64,000 nucleotides of DNA from Microbacterium sp. CFH 31415 (GTDB taxonomy: Bacteria > Actinomycetota > Actinomycetes > Actinomycetales > Microbacteriaceae): contig NZ_JAKYXC010000010.1 of NCBI RefSeq assembly GCF_022538185.1, forward strand, positions 1-64,000, read 5' to 3'. How positions within the stretch are numbered: the first letter of the stretch is position 1; each line of letters starts with the position of its first letter. A program made the translations under genes and the position numbers. Below the pieces are notes generated by a model. It saw only the letters and a program-made list of their open reading frames with translations, had not been told where the DNA came from and searched no databases. Of the stretch, positions 54,369 through 61,955 are shown one piece after another.

Positions 54369-55196
54369 CTACTTGAGGCTTCCGGCCGTCAGGCCCTTGA
54401 CCAGCGGGCGTTGCATCGCCAGCACGAAGAGGACGATCGGCGCGAGGATCAGCACCGCACCGGCGCACAGCGGACCCCAGTTGACACCTTGGAAGGTGAT
54501 GAACTGCGCGGCGAAGACGGTCAACGTCTGCGCTCGCGTCTGGCCGAGGACAAGCGGGATGAGGAATGCATTCCATACGGCGATCGCCGTGAAGATCGCG
54601 ACGGTCGCGATTCCCGGGGCGACCATCGGGATCAGGACGTAGCGGAACAGCTTGAACCGGTTCGCGCCGTCCACGACGGCCGCCTCCTCGATCTCAATGG
54701 GCGAACCACGGAAGAACGCGAGCATCAGCCATGTGCCGAAGGGAATGCTGAGACCGGCCAGGATCAGGGCGATCGGCCACCAGTTGTCGTAGGCGCCGAG
54801 TGCGCTCACCATCCGGAACAGCGGGACGATCAGGACGACGCCGGGAATGACCTGGACGAGGACCATGACGGATGCCAGTGTGCGGCGTCCGGGCACCCGC
54901 AGACGCGCGAACGCGTAGCCGCCGAGAGTCGCGACGATGACTACGATGAGCGTCGCAGCGAGCGTGATGACCGTCGATGTGACCGCCGCACGGGCGAAGA
55001 CCGGCGATGCGAACAGCTCCGAGTAGTTGGCCAGAGTCGGGGTGAAGATGAAAGCGCGCTCGGCGGGCGCGGCGGCATCCTTGTTGGTCTTGAAGGACGT
55101 CAGCAGCACCCAGAACAGCGGAAAGACCGCGAGGAGGGCCGCCACGATCAACGCGAGCTGGACGATCGCGTTGCCGGCGAATCGGCGAGTTCTCAT
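54369..55196 (-). CDS. sugar ABC transporter permease (MalG type)
   Basis: The 275-residue permease has the first helix AIVQLALIVAALLAVFPLFWVLLTSF and the EAA loop EIEEAAVVDGANRFKLFRYVLIPM. ATG 55196 overlaps the stop of the MalF-type permease (ATGA). It is the last gene of the importer operon and is convergent with the RpiR gene after 5 bp. No ATPase is encoded nearby. Confidence 0.9.
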   Translation of the reverse strand: MRTRRFAGNAIVQLALIVAALLAVFPLFWVLLTSFKTNKDAAAPAERAFIFTPTLANYSELFASPVFARAAVTSTVITLAATLIVVIVATLGGYAFARLRVPGRRTLASVMVLVQVIPGVVLIVPLFRMVSALGAYDNWWPIALILAGLSIPFGTWLMLAFFRGSPIEIEEAAVVDGANRFKLFRYVLIPMVAPGIATVAIFTAIAVWNAFLIPLVLGQTRAQTLTVFAAQFITFQGVNWGPLCAGAVLILAPIVLFVLAMQRPLVKGLTAGSLK

Positions 55197-56116
55197 ACTT
55201 TCGTCAATCTGATGTAGAGGAAGTACACGGGGAACATCAGCAGCGCCAGCGCGATCGACATCGCGGCGCCGTCGCTGAATTCGTAGAACTGGAACGTTGT
55301 GACGTACGAGAGCATCGAGACGGTCTCGGTCGAGGTTCCGGGGCCGCCGCGAGTCGTGCTGAAGACGATGTCGAAGATCCGGACGATGTCGATGCATCGC
55401 ACGATCAGCGTCACCATGATCACCGGCGCGAGTGCCGGGAGCACGACGTAGCGGGTGGTCTGCCACCAACCCGCTCCGTCGATGGCTGCCGCCTCCAACG
55501 GCTCGTCTGATACGCCGGCCATCCCCGCGACGAGCATCAGCATCACGAACGGGATGTGCATCCACGCGTCCAGCATCACGATCAGCGCCCGCGCGAGGAG
55601 CGGATCCGCGAAAAAGTTCACGTCCCACCCGAAGGCCCCGAGCATCGCGTTGATGATCCCGAGGTCGGGATTGAACATGAACTGCCAGATCAGCCCCACC
55701 ACGACAGGCGTGAGGAGCATCGGGATCAACAGAACGGTGCGCGCGATCTGGAAGCCGCGAAGCTGGCGGTGCAGGGCCACTGCCAGCAGGTACCCGAAGA
55801 TGAATTGGATGATCAGGCCGGCTACGACGAAGATCAGCGTCGTCCCGAGGGTGCCGAGGAACCGCGGCGTGAAGACGGCGTCGATGTAGTTCTGGAGTCC
55901 GACGAACCGCGACCCGTCGGAGTACAGGCTGACGTCGGTGAACGAGATCCACACCGCATAGCCGATGGGAATGAGTCCGATCGCGAGCATGAACAGCCAC
56001 GTCGGCGCGACGAAGCCCAGGGACTCCAGCGCCCCTCTCCTGCTCCGTCGCCGCGGCGCGCGGCCGGGGCCCCCGCTTGACGCGGGAGCCTCGACCGGCG
56101 CGAGTGAGACAGTCAC
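55193..56116 (-). CDS. sugar ABC transporter permease (MalF type)
   Basis: The 307-residue permease has helices starting FVAPTWLFMLAIGLIPIGYAV and the EAA loop PLEAAAIDGAGWWQTTRYVVLPAL. GTG 56116 overlaps the TGA of the binding-protein gene. A basic N-terminal stretch (RAPRRRSRRG) precedes the first helix. Confidence 0.9.
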   Translation of the reverse strand: MTVSLAPVEAPASSGGPGRAPRRRSRRGALESLGFVAPTWLFMLAIGLIPIGYAVWISFTDVSLYSDGSRFVGLQNYIDAVFTPRFLGTLGTTLIFVVAGLIIQFIFGYLLAVALHRQLRGFQIARTVLLIPMLLTPVVVGLIWQFMFNPDLGIINAMLGAFGWDVNFFADPLLARALIVMLDAWMHIPFVMLMLVAGMAGVSDEPLEAAAIDGAGWWQTTRYVVLPALAPVIMVTLIVRCIDIVRIFDIVFSTTRGGPGTSTETVSMLSYVTTFQFYEFSDGAAMSIALALLMFPVYFLYIRLTKV

Positions 56117-57417
56117 CCCTTGTACCGCCCGGATTGGACGAGGATGTTCATCAGCTGGTCCTGGGCCGCCACGAGACCCTCCTCACGGGTCATCTGCCCG
56201 GTGGCGATGCTGTTGAGCGTCTGACTGAGCGCGGTGATGATCTGCGACATCTCGGGGATGCGGTCGATGGGCACACCGGACTCGACGGACTCGCCGACGG
56301 CGGCCAGGTAGGGAAGCTGCTCGAGGAACTCCGGGTTGGTGGTTGTCGAGATCCGAGCCGGCGGCGGGGCACCGGCGTCGATGAAGGCGGCCGCGTTCTC
56401 CTTGCTCAGCGCCCAGGCGAGGAAGTCCCACGCCGCGGCCTGGTGAGGCGAGGCGCTGGAGATGCCCGCGACCCATCCGTACAGAACGGCGGCGGGGTCG
56501 TAGTCGCCGGCCTCTTGCATCGCGGGCGGGAACGTGCCGTAGTTGCCGGCGTTGGGCGACTCGTCGGGGTTGTTGATGGTGCTCCACCAGCCTGATGCGA
56601 GCGTCGTCATCTGGCCGACGTCGAGCTGGCTGAAAGAGTTCACGGCATCGAAGATCGTCGCGGACGCGGTTCCCGAGGGCCCGTACTCGACGAGGTCGAT
56701 GTAGCGGTCGAGTGCGACGGCCGCGACCTCCGTGTCGAGCATCGGCCGGTACGTCTCGGAATCGAGGAGCCGTCCCCCGGAGCCGACCAGGACCGCGTTG
56801 AAGTGATGCGCGGAACCCGAAGCGCCGTAGACGCCGACAGCACCATAGTGCCCCGCCTCCTGCAAGGCGTCGGCGTTCTCGTAGACGTCATCCCACGTCA
56901 CCGCCGCCTCGAGCCCGAGCTCGTCATAGAGGTCTGTCCGAATCCACTGCAGGTAGGGCTCTGTGGACAACGGAAGCCCGTAGCTCACGCCATCCTGCTT
57001 TGCGTACTCCTTGAGTCCCTCGGGGAAGTCGTCGTAGTCGTAGTCGGCGTCATCGGCGATGTAGTCGTCGAGCGACAGGAGACCGTTCGCCGCGACGATC
57101 TGCGGAAGAGTGAAGCCGTCCACCTGCGCCATGTCGAAGGTCGACTCGCCACTCTGGCTGGCGAGGATGATGCGCGTTGCGAGCTGCTCGTACGGGACTT
57201 CGACGAACTCGATCGCAACCCCCGTCTCCGACTCGTACTCCGTAGCCAGAGCGCGCAGACCATCAGCACTCGGACTCGCAGTGACGAGCATCGTCAGCGA
57301 GTCGGGCGTGCCCTCCTCCTGCGGAACGCCTTCCGACGGGGTTGAGCCGGCGCTGCAGCCTGCCAGAATCATGGCCGCGGCAAGGCCCGCGACCAGCAGA
57401 ACTCCTGATTTCTTCAC
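56113..57417 (-). CDS. sugar ABC transporter substrate-binding lipoprotein (MurNAc/amino sugar candidate)
   Basis: The 434-residue family-1 binding protein has a signal with lipobox LAGC (about residue 21) and conserved ATRIILASQSGESTFDMAQVDG and VSYGLPLSTEPYLQWIRTDLYDELGLE. GTG 57417 has GAGAGAGG upstream. It leads an importer operon facing the MurQ operon, so it probably binds MurNAc or MurNAc-containing muropeptide sugars; this is inferred from context only. Confidence 0.88.
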   Translation of the reverse strand: MKKSGVLLVAGLAAAMILAGCSAGSTPSEGVPQEEGTPDSLTMLVTASPSADGLRALATEYESETGVAIEFVEVPYEQLATRIILASQSGESTFDMAQVDGFTLPQIVAANGLLSLDDYIADDADYDYDDFPEGLKEYAKQDGVSYGLPLSTEPYLQWIRTDLYDELGLEAAVTWDDVYENADALQEAGHYGAVGVYGASGSAHHFNAVLVGSGGRLLDSETYRPMLDTEVAAVALDRYIDLVEYGPSGTASATIFDAVNSFSQLDVGQMTTLASGWWSTINNPDESPNAGNYGTFPPAMQEAGDYDPAAVLYGWVAGISSASPHQAAAWDFLAWALSKENAAAFIDAGAPPPARISTTTNPEFLEQLPYLAAVGESVESGVPIDRIPEMSQIITALSQTLNSIATGQMTREEGLVAAQDQLMNILVQSGRYKG

Positions 57418-57628
57418 TGTGTTGCCTCTCTCAAGTAATGACGGGACCACGGCAGACCCTGACGTCATCCGGGTGACTCCCGGGCTCGGGTGACAACACT
57501 TTACCTAAGAATGATTCAGAAGGAAACCTTTTTACTATGCTGAATGGCGGAACGAGGACAACCTCGCGAGAAGCACCACGCTCGAGGCCCCACGGGCTCC
57601 TCGCGCGCGCTCGGTGCGTCGGACTCGA

Positions 57629-57693
57629 CTCCGGTGACGGTGGGATGTGAACCCAGTGGCGGGGGTCGCGCTGATTCGCCAGCGTCACCGGAG
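57629..57693 (-). pseudogene. degenerate tRNA-like relic with 11-bp closing stem
   Basis: The minus strand begins CTCCGGTGACG and ends CGTCACCGGAG, a perfect 11-bp stem. Inside are a D-arm-like GCTG...CAGC hairpin and a T-arm-like GGG-TTCACAT-CCC hairpin; no anticodon arm is present. It looks like a tRNA-derived relic, possibly an old attachment site. Confidence 0.45.
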
Positions 57694-57728
57694 GTCAGGT
57701 CGAAGATCACGTCACCATGGTGCTCGGT

Positions 57729-57759
57729 GGAGACGGAGGGAATCGAGCCCAGCGTCTCC
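57729..57759 (-). pseudogene. tRNA-Ser minihelix relic (acceptor stem plus T-arm)
   Basis: The minus strand starts GGAGACG and ends CGTCTCC, the exact acceptor strands of the intact tRNA-Ser downstream. The 17 nt between form a T-arm-like GGG-CTCGATT-CCC. The D, anticodon and variable arms are missing. Confidence 0.5.
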
Positions 57760-57916
57760 TTAGACTCCGCCGACCACTGCCGGGGCTGGGAACCCGAGCT
57801 CCGCATGCTTCGGCGGTTCCCGAGCCGAATCGCGAGCCGCGAAACCGGACAACATCGGACGCGGGCGCACGAAACATGCGCAAACTCTTCCCGAATCGTT
57901 CTCGCGCGGAAATAGA

Positions 57917-57939
57917 AATAGCCCCTAATCGGGGCTATT
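57917..57939 (-). terminator. tRNA-Ser terminator hairpin
   Basis: AATAGCCCC and GGGGCTATT form a 9-bp stem around TAATC directly after the tRNA 3' end; the minus strand continues into a T-rich TTCTATTT. Confidence 0.8.
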
Positions 57940-57941
57940 CA

Positions 57942-58033
57942 TGGCGGAGACGGAGGGATTTGAACCCTCGGTCCCCGTGAGGGGACTCCACCTTAGCAGG
58001 GTGGTGCACTAGGCCTGACTATGCGACGTCTCC
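57942..58033 (-). tRNA. tRNA-Ser(GCU)
   Basis: On the minus strand the gene begins GGAGACGTCGCATAG, has the anticodon loop CTGCTAA (anticodon GCT) within a CCACC/GGTGG-type stem, the long class II variable arm GTCCCCTCACGGGGAC, the T-arm GAGGGTTCAAATCCCTC, the acceptor CGTCTCC, discriminator G and an encoded CCA (57942-57944). It reads AGC/AGU serine codons. Its 3' end is repeated at 45.0 and 42.1 kb. Confidence 0.96.
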
Positions 58034-58179
58034 AGGCATCCGCCCGCAGGACGCGCGGATGCACCCGGCAATCATACCCGGACGGCGCCGGGGTCACGAA
58101 CCCGCTCCACGGCCCATCCAGGCGCCGGCGCGGCCGACGCGGCCGCAGACACGCCGACCGCACCGACCACGCCGGTCAC

Positions 58180-61100
58180 TCACCCGCAGGACGCCGCGCC
58201 ATACGACGCCGTCACCGTCGCAACGACCCCGGGATCCGCGGACGACGTCCCGACCACCGTGACCTCGCCCGCCGGCACACCCACGGCGCGGGTCGACAGC
58301 GCCGCCGACGCCTTCTTCCCGGCGGCGACCGGACCGAGCGACGTCGAACCGTAGGCGCTCGACACGGCGAACCGCACCGGGCCGTCCGAGCCGTTCGTCA
58401 CCGTCACCGCAACCACGACCTTGCCCGCGAAGCAGCGCGTCGTCGCGACAGCCGACACCTCGAGCGCAGGTCCCGGCACGAGGTCGAACGTGTATTCGCG
58501 CGAGGTCCCGTCGGGTGCCGTCACGGTCACCTTCGCCGAGCCCTCGGGCCCGGACGCCTGTGCGACCTCGACCGACGCGTCGCGGTCGACGGCCACAGCC
58601 GCGACGACGGGTGCAGCATCCCCCCGCCACGGCACGGTGTACGAGGTCGTCCCCGGCGCGAAGCCGGCCAGGTCCGTGCCGTCGAGGGTCACCCGAGCGA
58701 GGTCTGCGATTGACGAGGCCGACGGCGCGGCCGCGTAGACCTCGACCTCCGACACGATCATGTGGGTCGCGTCGCGCGCGGTGAGTACGAGCCGCACGTC
58801 GTCGGCGACCACTCCCCCGAGCGGCACGTCGACGATCGGCGCCGTGCCGTCTGCCGGCACGGGCACCGCGACGTTCGGTCCAGGCGTCCAGACCCCGGTC
58901 CCCGCACGGGTCTCCACCCGCAGCGACTGCGGCCAGCTGTTGCTCGATCCGTCCTTGTAGAAGTAGGCCGTCACGTGCGACACCGTCTCGCGCTGCGCGA
59001 GGTCGTAGGTGAGCGTGTCCTGCAGGTTCTTCGTTCCCGAGCGCCAGTTCGACCAGCCCTTGTCGGTGCGCAGGCCGTTCTTCGTGCGGTCTACCGAGTA
59101 CGACGAACTCTCGGTGAACGTCGCCGAGGCCGCGCTCTGCGGCGCCACGTTCCCTTCCCCTGCTTCGGTCACGATCACCGACAGGCGCGCCGGCAGCGAC
59201 GAGCGCGCGCCGTCCGACGCCGTGCCCGGCACCGTCACGACGCCGGCTTCGTCGAACGACGCGTCGCTCACGCCCGACCAGTCCCACTCGACGTCGAGCG
59301 CGAACCGCTGCGGCGCGGTGCCGACCTGTCCGGGGACGGATGCCGGCGCCGCCGCCTGCACACGGGTGAGCGACGCGCCCTCGAAGGTGGTCACCGACAC
59401 CGGGTCGGTCGCCGTGAACGATCCGACGACGACCTCGGCCTCAGCCTGGAAGGGGGCTCCGAAGACGTCGGTCCCCGAGCCCGGCACGGTCACCGTGCCG
59501 GCGGAGCTCCAGTCGGAGCCGGCGGTGTCCCACGTCACCGAGGCGACCCGCTCGACCCCGCCCTCGTACACGACCGTGACCTGCGCCGGCAGGGTCGGCG
59601 CGACTCCCACACGGGTCGTCGCCTCGATGACACGCACGTCAAGGATGCCGGTGCCCGCGAGCGTCCAGCGCTGGTTGGCGCCGTTGTTCGACGTCCACGT
59701 GCCCACGCCGGCGCCGTCGGCGGTGCTCTGACCGTTCACGTCGAGCACCCGCTCGGCGGCCGCGCTCAGCAGCGAGAAGGTGGTGCCGTCGGTGGTCGAG
59801 AGCAGCCATTGGAGTGATTCATCGGATGCCGCAGCCTCGGGCTCCGCGTCGACGAGCGCAGTGCTCGTGCCGTTCACCGCGAGCAGCCGGCCGTCGCCGT
59901 TCTCGAGGGCGAAGCGGTGGCGGTCGGTGCCGGCGCCCGAGATCGAGTGGACCGTCCACGCCTGCGGCGTCGCCGCGGTCTGCGTGGTCCCCCCGGTGCG
60001 GATCGTCAGTCCGGCGGCATCGGCGGTGAGGGCCTTCCCGCTCTGCACGCCGACGAGCTGGTACGTCTCGCCATCGTGGAGCGCGGGGGCATCGGCCGAG
60101 ACGCCGGACACGCCGTCGATCACGAGGGTGGTGACCGACTTGGCCGGAACGCTCACCAGCGCGGTGCGGGACGCGGCATCCACCGTCACCGGCTCACCCT
60201 CGACGAGGGCGTTCGCCGTCACATCGTCGGCCGGGGACTGCGTGGTGACGATGGGCGTGACAGTCGCGCCGGGCACGATCCGCCCGAAGCGCGACAGGTC
60301 GATCGTGAGGTCTCGCGCCGTCGTCTCGGTGTTGACGTGCACGAGCGTCGCGCCGTCGCCGTCAGCCTGCAGGGCGGCTGTCGTCTGCGTGCTGTCGGTC
60401 GGGATGAGCGAGTCGCCGGGCCGGATGAAGTGCGTGAAGTTGCGGACCGTGTTGAACTTCGCGTTGGTCAGCACCTGGCATGACGGGTCGGCCTCGCCGT
60501 CGGCGATGCGTCTCAGCGAGTCGCCGTTGTCATCGCAGTCGAAGTCGATGAAGACGCTGCCCCAGTTGAGGTTCTCGACCTTCTCCATGTTGTAGAGGTC
60601 TTCGACCGGCTGCCAGAACACCCACGCACTCGGCTCGAGCTCACGCAGGTCGTCGACGATGCGCCCGGCCATGCCGAGTCCGTTCTCGATGTTGGTCAGA
60701 TTGAATCCGGTGCCGTCCCAGTCACCCTCGACCTCGCTCATCCACAGCGGCTTGTCCGAGGCCTTCGCGATGTCGCGCGCGACGACGCGGTCGCCGGTGC
60801 CGTAGGTGTGCACGTTGAGCTGGTCGACGATGTCCTTCGACTCCTGCGTCCACGCGTTCCAGTTCTGCGTGAAGATGCTCGGGTTGGTCTCGTCCATGGC
60901 CGAGATCGCGACGTCGGTCGCGGCATCCGGCTCAGTCAATCTCGACTCGAGCGCCTTGATCATGAGGTCCTGACGCTGCGGTCCGATGTGCGCGCCCTCC
61001 TGGCGACTCGCCGACGTGGGCCAGCCGTCGGTGCCGAGGCGCGTCGACCAGTACGACGTGTTGGGCTCGTTGAAGGGGTCGAGCGTGTCGAAGTCGATGC

Positions 61101-61770
61101 CGTGCTCGGCCTCGAGCTCCTCGACGACCGTCACGAGATAGTCCGCGAACGCGCCCATGTCGTCGGCGGCGAGCTGCTCGGTGCTGCCGTTGTCGATCCC
61201 ACCCGACACGTAGCCGCTCTCGGTCAGGAAGTAGGGCGGGGAGTTGCTGAACGCCTCCCACTTGGTGACCTTGCCCTTCAGCGCGTCGAGCCACCAGCGC
61301 TGCGTCGCATCAGCATCGAAGTCGTAGTGCGCCGGGTCGTCGCCGTCCCACGCAGCTTCGTATCGGGCGCGGTCGGCGTACGTCGAGGTGATCTCGCCCT
61401 CGGCGTCGGACACGCCCAGGTCGGGGTTCCACCACCCCTCGACTGCGCCGCCCGGGCGCAGGTACGGGGGCACGTCGGTCGCATTGCCGCCGCCGATGTT
61501 GTAGCGCGCGATGTTGAGGTTCAGCCCGTCCTCACCGAAGACCTTGTCGAACAGCGCCTGGCGCACGTCGTCGGGGTACCCGCCGGTCGCGTTCGCGAAC
61601 CACACGAGGCTCGTACCCCACCCTTCGAACGGCGCCGACGCGTACGCCGGGTTGGGCGTGATGCGCACAGGCGTGCCCGCGGCCTGCGCGGGCGCCGAGG
61701 CGACCGTCAGCGCGGATCCGACCAAGGCCAGGGCGGCGGTCGCGGTGAGGACTCGGGAGGCTGACTTCAT
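58180..61770 (-). CDS. secreted GH30 endo-beta-1,6-galactanase-like enzyme with multiple accessory domains
   Basis: The 1196-residue protein has a signal peptide ending near APAQA (30). The GH30 (beta/alpha)8 domain spans about 35-550, with NIGGGN, FSNSPPYFLTESG, acid/base Glu235 in PFNEPN and nucleophile Glu346 in WMSEVEGD, as in subfamily 5 galactanases. Next come a ricin-type/CBM13-like domain (about 569-700), Ig-like segments (about 700-850), an F5/8 type C-like domain (about 855-1010), a cadherin-like sandwich (about 1010-1090) and the shared C-terminal Cys module (1112-1196). ATG 61770 opens the signal peptide; the frame extends upstream without meaning. Target is probably arabinogalactan side chains. 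Confidence 0.88.
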   Translation of the reverse strand: MKSASRVLTATAALALVGSALTVASAPAQAAGTPVRITPNPAYASAPFEGWGTSLVWFANATGGYPDDVRQALFDKVFGEDGLNLNIARYNIGGGNATDVPPYLRPGGAVEGWWNPDLGVSDAEGEITSTYADRARYEAAWDGDDPAHYDFDADATQRWWLDALKGKVTKWEAFSNSPPYFLTESGYVSGGIDNGSTEQLAADDMGAFADYLVTVVEELEAEHGIDFDTLDPFNEPNTSYWSTRLGTDGWPTSASRQEGAHIGPQRQDLMIKALESRLTEPDAATDVAISAMDETNPSIFTQNWNAWTQESKDIVDQLNVHTYGTGDRVVARDIAKASDKPLWMSEVEGDWDGTGFNLTNIENGLGMAGRIVDDLRELEPSAWVFWQPVEDLYNMEKVENLNWGSVFIDFDCDDNGDSLRRIADGEADPSCQVLTNAKFNTVRNFTHFIRPGDSLIPTDSTQTTAALQADGDGATLVHVNTETTARDLTIDLSRFGRIVPGATVTPIVTTQSPADDVTANALVEGEPVTVDAASRTALVSVPAKSVTTLVIDGVSGVSADAPALHDGETYQLVGVQSGKALTADAAGLTIRTGGTTQTAATPQAWTVHSISGAGTDRHRFALENGDGRLLAVNGTSTALVDAEPEAAASDESLQWLLSTTDGTTFSLLSAAAERVLDVNGQSTADGAGVGTWTSNNGANQRWTLAGTGILDVRVIEATTRVGVAPTLPAQVTVVYEGGVERVASVTWDTAGSDWSSAGTVTVPGSGTDVFGAPFQAEAEVVVGSFTATDPVSVTTFEGASLTRVQAAAPASVPGQVGTAPQRFALDVEWDWSGVSDASFDEAGVVTVPGTASDGARSSLPARLSVIVTEAGEGNVAPQSAASATFTESSSYSVDRTKNGLRTDKGWSNWRSGTKNLQDTLTYDLAQRETVSHVTAYFYKDGSSNSWPQSLRVETRAGTGVWTPGPNVAVPVPADGTAPIVDVPLGGVVADDVRLVLTARDATHMIVSEVEVYAAAPSASSIADLARVTLDGTDLAGFAPGTTSYTVPWRGDAAPVVAAVAVDRDASVEVAQASGPEGSAKVTVTAPDGTSREYTFDLVPGPALEVSAVATTRCFAGKVVVAVTVTNGSDGPVRFAVSSAYGSTSLGPVAAGKKASAALSTRAVGVPAGEVTVVGTSSADPGVVATVTASYGAASCG

Positions 61771-61814
61771 CGTCGTTCCAATCTCGGCGGGACGCAGCGT
61801 TGCGGGGCGGTCGA

Positions 61815-61840
61815 TGTTTACGCAAACAGTTACCGCGAAC
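61815..61840. promoter_or_regulatory. tandem LacI-type operators upstream of the GH30 gene
   Basis: TGTTTACGCAAACA (61815-61828) is palindromic except at one base pair, and GTTACCGCGAAC (61829-61840) follows directly with GTT/AAC ends and a CG centre. Both lie 45-70 bp before the GH30 start. They differ from the operator at the GH43 genes, so another LacI protein may act. Confidence 0.6.
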
Positions 61841-61904
61841 AGGAGCGTACCCTCGCGCTGCCCGCCGCCGCAAGACCCCCGCATAACCCCGCCGGGGACA
61901 CAGC

Positions 61905-61936
61905 CGAGCCCGGAACGCCTGCGCGCCCCGGGCTCG
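61905..61936 (-). terminator. hairpin terminator after the right-edge glycosidase gene
   Basis: CGAGCCCGG and CCGGGCTCG form a 9-bp perfect stem with a 14-nt loop, 20 bp after the stop codon on the minus strand. Confidence 0.6.
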
Positions 61937-61955
61937 TACCCATCCGTTCCCGGCG

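Larger units (their letters stand above)
57418..57941. other. promoter region of the importer operon and tRNA-relic cluster
   Basis: The left part (about 57480-57545) is AT-richer than its surroundings and should hold the importer promoter, with a purine-rich AAAAAGGTTTCCT box resembling one at murQ. The rest contains two degenerate tRNA-like structures (57629-57693, 57729-57759) and the tRNA-Ser terminator. No protein gene is supported. Confidence 0.6.

Noticed and set aside
54369..56000. Possible single 543-residue permease
   Set aside because: The N-terminal half is Arg-rich nonsense; two permeases of normal size overlap by ATGA at 55193-55196.
42100..58033. Integrase, transposase or phage genes in the accessory region
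   Set aside because: I searched the coding content for tyrosine or serine recombinase motifs and found none; only the tRNA repeats support mobility.
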